64,000 bases of DNA, taken from assembly GCA_937965785.1 (NCBI GenBank), contig CALCKT010000012.1, forward strand, positions 62,001 through 126,000. Reading direction: 5' to 3'. This stretch comes from an uncultured Propionibacteriaceae bacterium. Its GTDB lineage: Bacteria > Actinomycetota > Actinomycetes > Propionibacteriales > Propionibacteriaceae. The position numbers and the translations under genes are program-made. How positions within the stretch are numbered: position 1 is the first letter of the stretch; each line of letters begins with the position of its first letter. Positions 54,101 through 62,780 of the stretch are shown here, one piece after another. The notes under the pieces are model-generated. The model searched no databases, was not told the origin of the DNA, and worked only from the letters and a program-made list of their open reading frames with translations.

Positions 54101-54190
54101 CTGCGAGGGCGCGGGTGGACGCCGTCCGGACGAGTGCCCCGGCAAAGCAGAAACCCCCGGCGCGGAAACCGGGGGCTCGACCAATACGAC

Positions 54191-54278
54191 TGGCGGTGAC
54201 GGTGGGATTTGAACCCACGGTGGCTTGCACCACACTCGCTTTCGAGGCGAGCTCTTTCGGCCGCTCAGACACGTCACC
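54191..54278 (-). tRNA. tRNA-Ser (anticodon CGA)
   Basis: On the minus strand the gene begins GGTGACG and ends CGTCACC, then G and an encoded CCA. The anticodon stem CTCGC/GCGAG encloses CTCGAAA, so the anticodon is CGA, reading UCG codons. A long variable arm of the class II type and the T-arm GGTTCAAATCC are visible. It lies just right of the repeat copies. Confidence 0.95.
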
Positions 54279-54329
54279 GCCGATGAGCGTATCCCAGCCC
54301 GGCTCTGCGGACAAATTCGCTGGCCGGCC

Positions 54330-55256
54330 TCAGCCGACCACGACCTCGAAGGTTCCGACCCGGTCCGCGATCCCCGCCGCCAGGTCCTCGATCATCCCGA
54401 CGTCGTGGAGACGACCCCGCCAGTTTTCCGGGATTCCGCTGCGGCCGTACAGCGCCCCCGCCAGCTGCCCGTAGATGGCCCCGACGGTGTCGGCGTCGTC
54501 GCCCAGGTTCACGGCCAGCAGCGCCCCTTCGAGGAAGTCATCGGTCCTGGCGAGGGCCCACAACGCCGCCTCCAGGCTGTGCAGGACATATCCCGACGAC
54601 GAGATCTCGTCGCGTTCCTTGACCCGGTAGGAGCCGCGCAGGATCGTCGCCAGCCCGGGGTTGGTCACCTGCTCGGCCAGGTCAGCGGCCAGCACGTACA
54701 ACTCCGTGCACGACGCCCCCTCGATGGCGGCCGCGATCAACCTGCCGTAGACCCCGCACGCCTCGACGCACTCGACGGCGGGATGGGTGGTGCGGGAGCT
54801 GTCGGCGGAGAACCGTCCCGCGGCCTCGGGGTCGTCGCAGAAAGCCATCGCGACCGGCGCCAGGCGCATCAACGAGCCGTTGCCCGCGCTCATCCCGCCG
54901 ACCGCCTCGCGGTAGGGCTCGCCGGTGGCCTCGAACTCCTCCAGGGCGGCGCGGGTCTGGTTGCCGATGTCGAAACACCGGCCCGTGCTGCTGAGGTACC
55001 CGTCGCGGTACCAGCGGACGAACCGGGCCAGCTGGTCGCGGGGATCGTAGGCCCCGGTCTCGGTCAGGCTCGCTGCGATACACAGCGCCATCGACGTGTC
55101 GTCGGTCCACTGCCCGGACGCGAGATCGAACACCCCGCCGCCCGTCATCCCGGTCACGGGCGGGAAGGAGTCGCGGGCCTGGAACTCGACGGCGGTACCC
55201 AGGGCGTCGCCCACCGCCAGCCCGAGAAGACACCCCAAAATCCGGTCCTCGTTCAT
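54330..55256 (-). CDS. ADP-ribosylglycohydrolase-family protein
   Basis: A 308-residue protein from ATG 55256. Metal-binding patterns of the DraG/ARH fold are clear: CLLGLAVGDALGTAVEF, GQWTDDTSMAL, AGNGSLMRLAPVA and LGDDADTVGAIYGQLAGALYG. The enzyme removes ADP-ribose from targets or small molecules using two Mg ions. No ADP-ribosyltransferase gene is adjacent, so the substrate is unknown. The ribosome site is weak; a start 10 codons upstream is possible. Confidence 0.9.
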   Translation of the reverse strand: MNEDRILGCLLGLAVGDALGTAVEFQARDSFPPVTGMTGGGVFDLASGQWTDDTSMALCIAASLTETGAYDPRDQLARFVRWYRDGYLSSTGRCFDIGNQTRAALEEFEATGEPYREAVGGMSAGNGSLMRLAPVAMAFCDDPEAAGRFSADSSRTTHPAVECVEACGVYGRLIAAAIEGASCTELYVLAADLAEQVTNPGLATILRGSYRVKERDEISSSGYVLHSLEAALWALARTDDFLEGALLAVNLGDDADTVGAIYGQLAGALYGRSGIPENWRGRLHDVGMIEDLAAGIADRVGTFEVVVG

Positions 55257-55309
55257 GGTGTCACGATACAGAGTTTGACAGCTCACGAGGCGGCTGATGC
55301 CATGAGCAC

Positions 55310-56362
55310 ATGAGAGGTCGATCCCGTGTGCGGGCCGCCGATGTCGCCGCCGCAGCGGGGGTGTCGACGACGGCGGTATCTTTCGTCCTCAACGGCCGTG
55401 ACGCCGGGAGCATCTCCGCCGCCACCCGGGCCCGGGTTCTCAAGGCCGCCGAGGAGTTGGGGTATCGCCCCAACCACATCGCCCGGAGCCTGCGGCAGCG
55501 CTCCACCAGTTCCATCGGATTGGTCACCGACGCCGTCGCGTCATCCCCGTTCGGGGGGCGCCTGCTCGCGGCCGCGACGGAAACCGCCGAGGCCTCTGAC
55601 CAGGTGCTGCTCATGATGGATCTCGGCCACCGCACCGGGCGTGTCGGTGAGGCCATCGCCGCCCTGGAGCACCGCCAGGTTGATGCCATCATCTACGCCA
55701 CCATGGGGTTCACCGAGCTGGCCAAGGCGCCCGAGTCACGCATCCCACTGGTACTGGCGAACTGCGTCGCCCCCACCCCGGGCCCCAGTTCCGTCAGCCC
55801 CGACGACGCGGGGGGCGCGACCGCTGCTCTGGAGCATCTGGCCGATCTCGGCCACCAGCACGTCGTCATGCTGGGCGGCCACTACGACCCTGGAAATCCG
55901 AATTCCGGTAACATCTCCGGCCCGATCCGCTGGGACGCGTTCCGGAGGGCGGCCGAGCGCCGCAGCGTCGAGGCGCGGCACGTCGGTACCGGCTGGCAGA
56001 TTGACGACGGCCACGCCACCGCCCTCACCGCGCTCGACGCGCCACCCGGCGAACGGCCCACCGCCCTGTTCGCTGTCTGCGACCGGATAGCGGCGGGGGC
56101 GCTGCTCGCGGCCGCGAAACTCGGCCTCGACGTGCCGGGTGACGTGTCCATCATCGGTTTCGACGACCAGGAGGCCCTGGCCGGGCACACGGTCCCGGCC
56201 CTGACCACCGTCGCCCTCCCCCATGCGGCGATGGGAGAGGCCGCCGTCCGAATGGCCCTCGACGCCGTGTCCGGAGGATCGGCTGCCCCCGAGCACCTGG
56301 TGTTGCCGTGCCCGCTGGTGGTCAGGGGATCGACGGCCCCACCTCCCATGGGCGCAGGGTAG
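55310..56362 (+). CDS. LacI-family transcriptional regulator
   Basis: A 350-residue regulator: HTH RAADVAAAAGVSTTAVSFVLNGRD with hinge ELGYRPNHIARSLRQR and a periplasmic-binding-like effector domain (LDVPGDVSIIGFDDQE near residue 265). It lies at the end of the convergent fructoside operon (stop 5 bases from the GH32 stop) and likely represses it through the site at 60680-60693. The inducer is probably a fructoside or fructose derivative (inference). Confidence 0.9.
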   Translation: MRGRSRVRAADVAAAAGVSTTAVSFVLNGRDAGSISAATRARVLKAAEELGYRPNHIARSLRQRSTSSIGLVTDAVASSPFGGRLLAAATETAEASDQVLLMMDLGHRTGRVGEAIAALEHRQVDAIIYATMGFTELAKAPESRIPLVLANCVAPTPGPSSVSPDDAGGATAALEHLADLGHQHVVMLGGHYDPGNPNSGNISGPIRWDAFRRAAERRSVEARHVGTGWQIDDGHATALTALDAPPGERPTALFAVCDRIAAGALLAAAKLGLDVPGDVSIIGFDDQEALAGHTVPALTTVALPHAAMGEAAVRMALDAVSGGSAAPEHLVLPCPLVVRGSTAPPPMGAG

Positions 56363-56367
56363 GCGCG

Positions 56368-57579
56368 TCACGGCACCCTAGGAATCACCTCCCGGGCCTC
56401 CACCGCCCCCTCACTCGTCACGACGAGGCTCCACGGCTCGTCGTGACGCCAGGTCCCCGGAATCCCTGAGGGGCGGTACAGCTCCGTGACGGCCCCGTCC
56501 ACCCAGAGCTGGGAGCCGGGCACGAGCTGGACCTCCCCCAGGGCGGGATGCGTCAGCCGCGCCCCGACCCCCACGACCTCCACCACCCAGCGGCGATCCG
56601 CAAGCACCGTTGTGCCTGCCCCGAGGGGGAACACGTCCCCGGCGAGGGCGGCGGCCGCCCCCGGATCGACCCGGCTCACCACTAGCCCCCCGACCAGTTG
56701 CAGCCGCCGGGGCAGAGTGAGGCAACCCGCGTGGTCGCGTACCGCCGGATCCTGCGCTTCCTGCCGGACCCAGCCGACGAGCAGCGGTTCGCCGTCGGCG
56801 AGGCTCACCTGGGGGGCGTAGCAGTCGGTGCCGTCGTCGAGGACATGGGCTGATTCTGCGACAAACCGCAGGCCCTCACCGTCGGGGACGAGGTCCCCGA
56901 CCGCCGCGACGACCTCCCCCAGCACGTCGTTGTCGTGGATGGAAACCACCAGAACCCACCGCCCGTCCAGCGGGAACAGTTGCGGACACTCCCAGATGTC
57001 CGCGGTGCCCGCGCCCCGGAGAACCGGATCGTCGTCGACGAGCAGCCCGGCGTAGCGCCACGCCAGTTCGTCGCTGCGGTCGTACAGGAGCACCGCGGGC
57101 GAACCGTCACGCAGCCCCGCCCCCACCACCGCGAGTTTCCGACCCTCGTGCTCGAACACGAACGGGTCACGCATGATTCCGATGTCATTGGCCTCGGGGG
57201 TGGTGCCGACGACGATCGGCGCGCCCCAGTCCAGCAGGTCGGGGCTGCCCCATCTGAGGCACACCGTCGATTGGCTGGATTCATCGGCGATCCCGGAGTA
57301 GACGACGGCGGGGCGGTCGTGCCCGGGGACGTACACCCCCGACCAGCAGCCGAACGCATCCGGCCCGCCAGGGGTCGGCGAGAAGGCGACGGGGTGTTCC
57401 TCCCAGTGCGCGAGGTCGTCGCTGCTGGCGTGCCCCCAGGCGATCTGCCCGTGCACCGGGGCGGTCGGGTTGTGCTGGAAGAACACGTGCCAGCGGCCAT
57501 CGGTGCGGGTCATGCCGTTCGGGTCGTTCAACCAGCCACGGGCGGGACGCAGGTGATAGGAGGTGGTGAGCGCGGTCAT
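56368..57579 (-). CDS. GH32 beta-fructosidase (invertase/levanase-like)
   Basis: A 403-residue GH32 enzyme with all catalytic marks: WLNDPNG (nucleophile Asp19), MRDPF (transition-state Asp138) and WECPQ (acid/base Glu197). No signal peptide is visible, so it acts in the cytoplasm on imported fructosides such as sucrose or fructooligosaccharides. It is the last gene of a four-gene operon with an ABC sugar importer. Fragments of a second GH32 gene lie at 61677-61745 and 62598-62768. Confidence 0.93.
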   Translation of the reverse strand: MTALTTSYHLRPARGWLNDPNGMTRTDGRWHVFFQHNPTAPVHGQIAWGHASSDDLAHWEEHPVAFSPTPGGPDAFGCWSGVYVPGHDRPAVVYSGIADESSQSTVCLRWGSPDLLDWGAPIVVGTTPEANDIGIMRDPFVFEHEGRKLAVVGAGLRDGSPAVLLYDRSDELAWRYAGLLVDDDPVLRGAGTADIWECPQLFPLDGRWVLVVSIHDNDVLGEVVAAVGDLVPDGEGLRFVAESAHVLDDGTDCYAPQVSLADGEPLLVGWVRQEAQDPAVRDHAGCLTLPRRLQLVGGLVVSRVDPGAAAALAGDVFPLGAGTTVLADRRWVVEVVGVGARLTHPALGEVQLVPGSQLWVDGAVTELYRPSGIPGTWRHDEPWSLVVTSEGAVEAREVIPRVP

Positions 57580-57589
57580 GACGCTCCTT

Positions 57590-58399
57590 TCAGCGGTGCG
57601 AGCCCGCGGTCAGGCCCTCGCGCAGCGTCCGCTGCCCGAAGACGAACACACAGAAAGCGGGGATCATGGAGATCACCACGCCCGCCAGGACGGTGGCCAC
57701 CGATCCGGTGCCCATGTTGCCCTGCAACGAGACCAAGCCCAGCGGCAGGGTGAAGTTCTGCTCGCTGATGGTGAGGATCAGAGGCCGGAAGAACTCGTTC
57801 CAGTGGAAGTTGAACGCCAGAATACCGACGATGGCCATGCCCGGTGTCGCCAGTGGCGCGTAGATCGACGCGAAGGTCCGCCACGGGGTGGCCCCGTCGA
57901 TCTCGGAGGCTTCCCCCAGCTCCGCGGGCAGCCCCATGAAGTACTGGCGCATCAGGAAGGTGCCGAACGCCGTCGGGATGGCAGGCAGGATCAACGCCAG
58001 GAGGGTGTCGGCCAAGTTCATGCCTCGGATCAGCATGAACACCGGCACGATGGTGACCTGCATCGGGACCATCATCGTCGCCAGGATCAGAGCGAACAGC
58101 AAGTTCTTGGACCGGAACTCAAAGCGGGCAAACACGTACCCGGCCATCGCGGAAGACAGCATCTGCCCGACGGCGATGATGCCGGTCACCAGCACCGAGT
58201 TGAGGATGAGCAGCCACATGTCGACCTTCTCGAACACCGCGGGGTAGGAGGAGAAGTCGAGGCTGGAGGGGATGAGGGAGCCATCGGTTGACAGGGACTC
58301 GGAGGGGGGTCGCATCGACGACAGCACAGTCCAGATCACCGGGGCGAGGGTGAGGAGGCTGACCAAGGCCAGCACGACATAAGTTGCGATTTTCTTCAT
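57590..58399 (-). CDS. Carbohydrate ABC permease (MalG-like)
   Basis: A 269-residue permease with six hydrophobic segments and the EAA loop EASEIDGATPWRTFASIYAPLATPG. This is the CUT1 MalG-type subunit, which partners the MalF-like subunit upstream and needs an ATPase encoded elsewhere (probably a shared MsmK-type). It is the third gene of the fructoside operon. Confidence 0.92.
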   Translation of the reverse strand: MKKIATYVVLALVSLLTLAPVIWTVLSSMRPPSESLSTDGSLIPSSLDFSSYPAVFEKVDMWLLILNSVLVTGIIAVGQMLSSAMAGYVFARFEFRSKNLLFALILATMMVPMQVTIVPVFMLIRGMNLADTLLALILPAIPTAFGTFLMRQYFMGLPAELGEASEIDGATPWRTFASIYAPLATPGMAIVGILAFNFHWNEFFRPLILTISEQNFTLPLGLVSLQGNMGTGSVATVLAGVVISMIPAFCVFVFGQRTLREGLTAGSHR

Positions 58400-58408
58400 C
58401 TCTGCTCC

Positions 58409-59278
58409 TCAGCCGTAGAACACAAAACGACGGGACAGCCGGAACTGCAGGGCAGTGACCAGCATGATGAGAATGGTCAGGACGATGCCGATGGCCGATG
58501 CCTTCCCGAACTCGAGCTGCTTGAACGCGGACTCGTAGATCACCATGACGGCGGTGCGAGTGGAGTCGCCGGGCCCACCTCGGGTCAGGACGTAGGGCTG
58601 GTCGAAGATCTGCAGCGCGGAGATGATCGCCATGACGGAGGCCACCAGGGTGGTGGGGCTGACCAGCGGGAACGTGATCCGCCAGAACTGTCTCCAGCTC
58701 GTCGCCCCATCGACCTGCGCGGCCTCGTAGACCTCCTTGGGGATCGACGCCAGTCCGCCCAGGAACAGCAGGAACGAGAACCCGAAGTTTTGCCACACGT
58801 AGACCAGCACCACCACGACCATCGCGCCCTGTGGTGAGGTCAGCCACGCAACGTTGCCGATTCCGAGCATGTTCAGGAAGTGGTTGACCAGCCCGAAGTT
58901 CTCGTTGAACAGGTAGCTCATGATGATCGACACCGATGCGGCCGACAGGATGAGCGGGAAGAAAAGCACGGAACGGAAGAACGACCTCAGCAGCGCAGGC
59001 ATCTTCGCGTTGACCAGCACCGCGAGTCCCAGCGCGAGCGCCAGCTGCAGGGTGACGGCGATGATCACGAAAGCGATGGTGTTGAGGAAGGAGACGCGGA
59101 TCGTCGGGTCGGCGGCGATCTGGGCGAAATTATCCAGACCCACGAACTGCGGGTCGGTGATGATGTCCCACCGGAAGAAGGCCAGGGCGATGGAGGCCAG
59201 GATCGGCAGGAAGGTGAACAGCCCCAGTCCGATGAGGGTGGGAGCCAGGAACAACCAGGTCAGCACTGTGCGCTGCAT
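58409..59278 (-). CDS. Carbohydrate ABC permease (MalF-like)
   Basis: A 289-residue permease from ATG 59278, with six hydrophobic segments and the EAA loop EAAQVDGATSWRQFWRITFPLVSPT. It belongs to the CUT1 MalF group. It follows the binding-protein stop by one base. No transporter ATPase is encoded in the operon. Confidence 0.92.
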   Translation of the reverse strand: MQRTVLTWLFLAPTLIGLGLFTFLPILASIALAFFRWDIITDPQFVGLDNFAQIAADPTIRVSFLNTIAFVIIAVTLQLALALGLAVLVNAKMPALLRSFFRSVLFFPLILSAASVSIIMSYLFNENFGLVNHFLNMLGIGNVAWLTSPQGAMVVVVLVYVWQNFGFSFLLFLGGLASIPKEVYEAAQVDGATSWRQFWRITFPLVSPTTLVASVMAIISALQIFDQPYVLTRGGPGDSTRTAVMVIYESAFKQLEFGKASAIGIVLTILIMLVTALQFRLSRRFVFYG

Positions 59279-59279
59279 G

Positions 59280-60665
59280 TCACACCTCCAGGGCACGGGT
59301 CAGGTCCTCGTCGAGGCGCGCGAGTGCGGCGGGGAGCGCGGCGGCGGAGCCGGTGACGGCCCCGAGGACGTTCTTGATGAGGGCGGTCTCGACGGCGGCC
59401 TGCTGCGGTGGGGCCGGGATCGGGGCACATGGGAATCTCTCCAGGGTGTCGTAGAACACCTTCCAGTGCTTCGGGCCCTTCTCGGAGTAGAAGGCCTCGT
59501 TGCACATCGAGCGGCGCGTCGGGGTGGTGGTGGGTGCGGGAAAGGCCAGCTGCATCCCCTCCAGGGAGGTGCAGAACTTCACCCATTCCCAGGCCTCGTC
59601 CTTGCGTTTCGAGGTCTTGAGGATGGCGTATCCGGCCGCGCCGAACTGGTGGCGTTGGCTGCGCCACTTCGGGAAATAGCCGACGTCGTAGTCGTCGGGT
59701 TTCAGGCCGGCCTCAGCAAGCCCCTGTACCCAGAACCCGCCAGCGGGGGTCATGCCGATGGAACCACCGGAGAACTGGCCGACGAGTTCGTTGCCGCCGC
59801 CCTGAGCCGGGCTGGTGCCGAGACCCTCTTGGACAAGCGCCCGGACGAACTCGAACGATTCCGCGACCTTCGGGTCAGTGGCGTTCGAGCGTTCCCACAG
59901 GAAACCGCCGGAGAACGTGCCCACGTGGCCGGGGTAGAAGCGGTCCCATAGCCACTCGCCGCCGGGCGATTTCTGTTCGGTGAGGAAGCTCGTGTCGTTG
60001 ATGTAGAGCCAGGGAACGATGCCGCCCCACAGCCGGTTGGTCCAGTAGAACGGCACAAAGTCGGAGGCGTTGGCCTGCTTCATCTGGCGGGCGACGCCCA
60101 AGAAGTCGTCGTGGCTCCAGTCATCGCGGGGATACTCGATCCCTGCGCGGTTCATCGCCTCGGCGTTGAAGTAGATGTTCGCAGCGTTGAAGTCGATGGG
60201 CATCTGGTAGAGGGAGCCCTTGTACATGAATGCCTCGATGAGGCTGGGGTGCACGTCGTTGAAGTAGTCCTGCACCTGGCCTACGTCGCGGGCGAGGTAC
60301 TCGTCGAGGGGTTCGGCGAGACGTTCAGCGAACAGCTGTGCGCCCTCGGTGGCGACGACGCACACGTCCGGCGGGGTGCCGGCCGCGACCATGGTGAGGA
60401 TCTTGGCGAAGAAATCGGCCCAGTCCGCGCCCTGGATGGCCTGGAGCCGGACGGGGATGTCGGGGTGGTGGGTGTTGAACGCCTTGACCAGCGATTGCCG
60501 GGCCTCGGCGTCCTGGTTGGTTCCCAGGATGGCGATGGACAGGGAGTCGTCGTGCCGCCCGGGGATGTCCGTTCCGTTCAGGCGCGGCCACTGGCTGCCT
60601 AGGAGCGCGAGTGATCCCACTCCCACGGCTCCCGCCAGCACCCCGCGCCGGGTGATCTGAGTCAT
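59280..60665 (-). CDS. Extracellular sugar-binding protein (CUT1 type)
   Basis: A 461-residue binding protein. The N-terminus MTQITRRGVLAGAVGVGSLALLG has a twin-arginine pattern, so Tat export is likely; no clear lipobox Cys follows. The SBP_bac_1 fold has FNTHHPDIPV and YINDTSFLTEQK-like regions and aromatic residues for sugar stacking. It delivers the fructoside to the MalF/MalG pair. It is the first gene, behind a LacI-type operator. Confidence 0.9.
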   Translation of the reverse strand: MTQITRRGVLAGAVGVGSLALLGSQWPRLNGTDIPGRHDDSLSIAILGTNQDAEARQSLVKAFNTHHPDIPVRLQAIQGADWADFFAKILTMVAAGTPPDVCVVATEGAQLFAERLAEPLDEYLARDVGQVQDYFNDVHPSLIEAFMYKGSLYQMPIDFNAANIYFNAEAMNRAGIEYPRDDWSHDDFLGVARQMKQANASDFVPFYWTNRLWGGIVPWLYINDTSFLTEQKSPGGEWLWDRFYPGHVGTFSGGFLWERSNATDPKVAESFEFVRALVQEGLGTSPAQGGGNELVGQFSGGSIGMTPAGGFWVQGLAEAGLKPDDYDVGYFPKWRSQRHQFGAAGYAILKTSKRKDEAWEWVKFCTSLEGMQLAFPAPTTTPTRRSMCNEAFYSEKGPKHWKVFYDTLERFPCAPIPAPPQQAAVETALIKNVLGAVTGSAAALPAALARLDEDLTRALEV

Positions 60666-60679
60666 CGGTGACCTCCGGC

Positions 60680-60693
60680 CTAATTCGATTTAG
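60680..60693. promoter_or_regulatory. LacI-family operator of the fructoside operon
   Basis: CTAATTCGATTTAG is an imperfect palindrome with the central CG typical of LacI-family sites. It lies 15 bases upstream of the binding-protein start, where repression is expected. The regulator is probably the LacI-type gene at 55310-56362. Confidence 0.65.
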
Positions 60694-60829
60694 GTGCTAT
60701 TAGTGTGCGCCCTGTGACGCCGGTTGGTCAAGGGGTCGAGTCGGCTCATCCAAAATTTTCGCCTGGGTGTGGTGGCCCTGCCCTGGCGCGCTGGTCCGGA
60801 CGAAACACCGCTCCACCGTCCTGCCCGCC

Positions 60830-61519
60830 TCAGTGGTTCTCGGGGGTGTGGCAGTCGTCCTCGCAGGGGGTGTCGCCTCCCCCGCGCAGGGCGGCCGTGG
60901 ATGTGGCGCAGCAGGCGTCTCCGCGCCAGGCCTCGACGCCCTCGCGAACAGCGAATCCGGCGATGACCAGGGCCGCCACGGGATCGGCCCAGGTCCAGTC
61001 GAGCAGGCTGTTCAGCACGAGACCGGCCAGCAGCGCCGCCGAGAGGTAGGAACAGATCAGAGTCTGCCTCGAATCGGCGACCGCGGAGGCCGAGCCGAGT
61101 TCGCGGCCGCAGCGTCGTTCGAACCAGCTCAGGAACGGCATCACCACCAGGCTCAGTGCGGCGAGCACGATTCCGACGGTCGAGTGCTCCGGCTCGCGCA
61201 CGCCGATCAACGAGAGGACGGCCTCCGTCGTGACGTAGGCCGCCAGGGCGAAGAAGGAGATCGCGATCACCCGCAGCGCCGTTTTCTCCCGGCGTTCGGG
61301 ATCGGGCGATGCGAACTGCCAGGCAACCGCCACCGCGGAGAGCACCTCCACGACCGAATCCAGGCCGAATCCGATCAGGGCGGCGGACGACGCCTCACCC
61401 CCTGCCGCGAGGGCGACGACGGCCTCGACGACGTTCCAGGTGATCGTGAGCGCGACGACGATCCTGATCCGTCGCTGCAGGGTCGCTTTCCTGCCGGACT
61501 CCAGGGCTTCCGCCGTCAC
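60830..61519 (-). CDS. Cation efflux (CDF-like) membrane protein
   Basis: A 229-residue membrane protein with the CDF-like pattern: ALTITWNVVEAVVAL, LIGFGLDSVVEVLSAV (metal-site Asp) and SLLDWTWADPVAALVIAG. The C-terminus is Cys/His/Asp-rich (DACCATSTAAL..., CEDDCHTPENH), suited to heavy-metal sensing or binding. It is GTG-started and overlaps the 32-residue frame upstream (GTGA). It probably exports Cd, Zn or Co; the exact ion is unknown. Confidence 0.85.
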   Translation of the reverse strand: MTAEALESGRKATLQRRIRIVVALTITWNVVEAVVALAAGGEASSAALIGFGLDSVVEVLSAVAVAWQFASPDPERREKTALRVIAISFFALAAYVTTEAVLSLIGVREPEHSTVGIVLAALSLVVMPFLSWFERRCGRELGSASAVADSRQTLICSYLSAALLAGLVLNSLLDWTWADPVAALVIAGFAVREGVEAWRGDACCATSTAALRGGGDTPCEDDCHTPENH

Positions 61520-61614
61520 CGGGAGACCCCCGCGACGCGGTAGCAGGGTGATTCCGCGCAGGTAACGTCATCGACGGTCGGGGGGAGCTCCGTCCGCGAA
61601 GCAATGGTCAGCAT
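61516..61614 (-). pseudogene. Possible internally deleted CmtR/ArsR-type metal repressor
   Basis: A 32-residue frame, MLTIASRTELPPTVDDVTCAESPCYR-like (given in pieces: MLTIASR at the start, then DDVTCAESPC). The MLTIASR start resembles the beginning of CmtR-type repressors and the Cys pair their metal-binding end, while the winged-helix middle is missing. It overlaps the efflux gene by GTGA, as an intact regulator gene would. It could instead be a short leader peptide. Confidence 0.4.
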
Positions 61615-61676
61615 GCGCCGACCCTACAGCGAACACCGACCCGAGGGCGCTGCGCTACAGCCGGGCCGACTTGTCG

Positions 61677-61745
61677 AGTCGTGTTCCAGGACCGCTCCGT
61701 CCACCCACACCTGGGTCCGCAAGGAGTAACCATCGGGATCGTGGA
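61677..61745 (-). pseudogene. GH32 C-terminal fragment
   Basis: The minus-strand frame has DGYSLRTQVWVDGAVLEHD, matching the GH32 end region of the nearby enzyme (SQLWVDGAVTELY). No start, catalytic motif or rest of the gene is present. It is a leftover fragment. Confidence 0.55.
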
Positions 61746-61817
61746 CCACGAACTACCTCACTCCCAGTTCGACCCGAACTGCTCCGGTGCGATGAGCGCA
61801 CAACGACATGTGGTACT

Positions 61818-62207
61818 TCACGTTGCGAACTGTAGATCCGTGTGGCCGAAATCGTCTCCTTTGTACAGCAGGGCCTCACCCAGATCCTTTGCCAGCGCGT
61901 AGGTAATGCAGTCGCCGAAGTTCAACTTCGCAGGATGTCCGCTGCCTCGTCCGAATCTCTGGTGGGCTTCCTGAGCCAGCCGGGCCTGGTGAGGCGTGAA
62001 CGGCACGACGTCGACACCAAGACCCGATAGAACAGCATCCAGCGTTGGACCTGCGTTGGATACGCCTTTGCTCGCCAGTGCTATAGCCAGCTCCAGATAA
62101 CTCGGGGAAGACATGAGCGCACCGTGTTTCTCGAGCACTGCGCGGAAATGCTCTCCTTCCGGCTCTCTCAGGAGGATTGCCGCGATGGCCGACGGATCCA
62201 CGATCAT
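61818..62207 (-). CDS. VapC-type PIN toxin
   Basis: A 129-residue PIN protein with the active-site residues in MIVDPSAIAAILLREPE, the Glu of SPSYLELAIAL, the Asp of LNFGDCITYALA and LLYKGDDFGHTDL. This last element (KGDDF) is the VapC30/VapC-28-like ending. The start overlaps the antitoxin gene by 4 bases. It is the third PIN pair in the window. Confidence 0.9.
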   Translation of the reverse strand: MIVDPSAIAAILLREPEGEHFRAVLEKHGALMSSPSYLELAIALASKGVSNAGPTLDAVLSGLGVDVVPFTPHQARLAQEAHQRFGRGSGHPAKLNFGDCITYALAKDLGEALLYKGDDFGHTDLQFAT

Positions 62208-62449
62208 CGGGGAAGTCCCGTGCTCGGGTCGTACAGGGAATCGAAGTCCAAAGGCCCCTCTGTCGCGCTCAGCTCCAGGTACACCCGCTCCAGCAGTTCA
62301 TCCAGCCCAGAGTGAGCACCTTCGGCATCCAGTTTCCCGAGCAGATCCGTAATCGCCTTCTCCACCACCCGCGTCTGGCTGAGGCCAGTCCTGGAAGCGG
62401 CCTCGCGCACCAAGTCATGGATGCGCTCATCCTTGATGTTGAGACTCAT
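62204..62449 (-). CDS. VapB-type antitoxin (PSK operon transcription factor-like)
   Basis: An 81-residue protein beginning MSLNIKDERIHDLVREAASRTG, with a short N-terminal beta-strand and helices typical of Rv0623-like antitoxins. The C-terminal tail (ELSATEGPLDFDSLYDPSTGLPR) would neutralise the toxin. The genes overlap (4 bases), antitoxin first, as is usual. Confidence 0.87.
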   Translation of the reverse strand: MSLNIKDERIHDLVREAASRTGLSQTRVVEKAITDLLGKLDAEGAHSGLDELLERVYLELSATEGPLDFDSLYDPSTGLPR

Positions 62450-62597
62450 GGCATGATTCTACCTTTGTGCGCACACTTTCTACCATTTGCTTCCAGGTGC
62501 CGGCCCTGTCCTCCCCGGCGCCGGAACAATACGCCCAGAGCCACCAGTACACGCCTCGGCGCAACCCTGTCGGACGTCCGGCGCCTCGGGTGCCTCT

Positions 62598-62768
62598 TCA
62601 CGCAGCTGTGCCGGCTTGGGGAACGGTCGGGACCACCTCGGCGACCTGCACCCGGGCTCCCTCCGGCACGGTCAGGGTCCAGGGTTCGTCGGATCGCCAC
62701 GTGCCCGGGACGCCGTCTTTCGGGTAATGCTCCAGGACCGCTCCGTCCACCCACACCTGCGACCCGCC
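62598..62768 (-). pseudogene. GH32 beta-fructosidase C-terminal fragment
   Basis: The minus-strand frame encodes GGSQVWVDGAVLEHYPKDG, then GTWRSDEPWTLTVPEGARVQVAEVVPTVP, closely matching the end of the GH32 enzyme at 56368-57579 (GSQLWVDGAVTELYRPSG, GTWRHDEPWSLVV). The upstream catalytic part is missing and the repeat elements begin right after it, so a repeat insertion or deletion probably broke the gene. Confidence 0.75.
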
Positions 62769-62780
62769 CACACTCCCGCG

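Larger units (their letters stand above)
53339..54190 (+). other. Intergenic region with iron box and repeats
   Basis: An 852-base stretch without a convincing gene. It holds the IdeR-like box at 53524-53542 and two repeat copies at 53795-53895 and 53975-54100. The long leader (about 180 bases) between box and importer start has no recognisable riboswitch that I can name. Confidence 0.5.
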
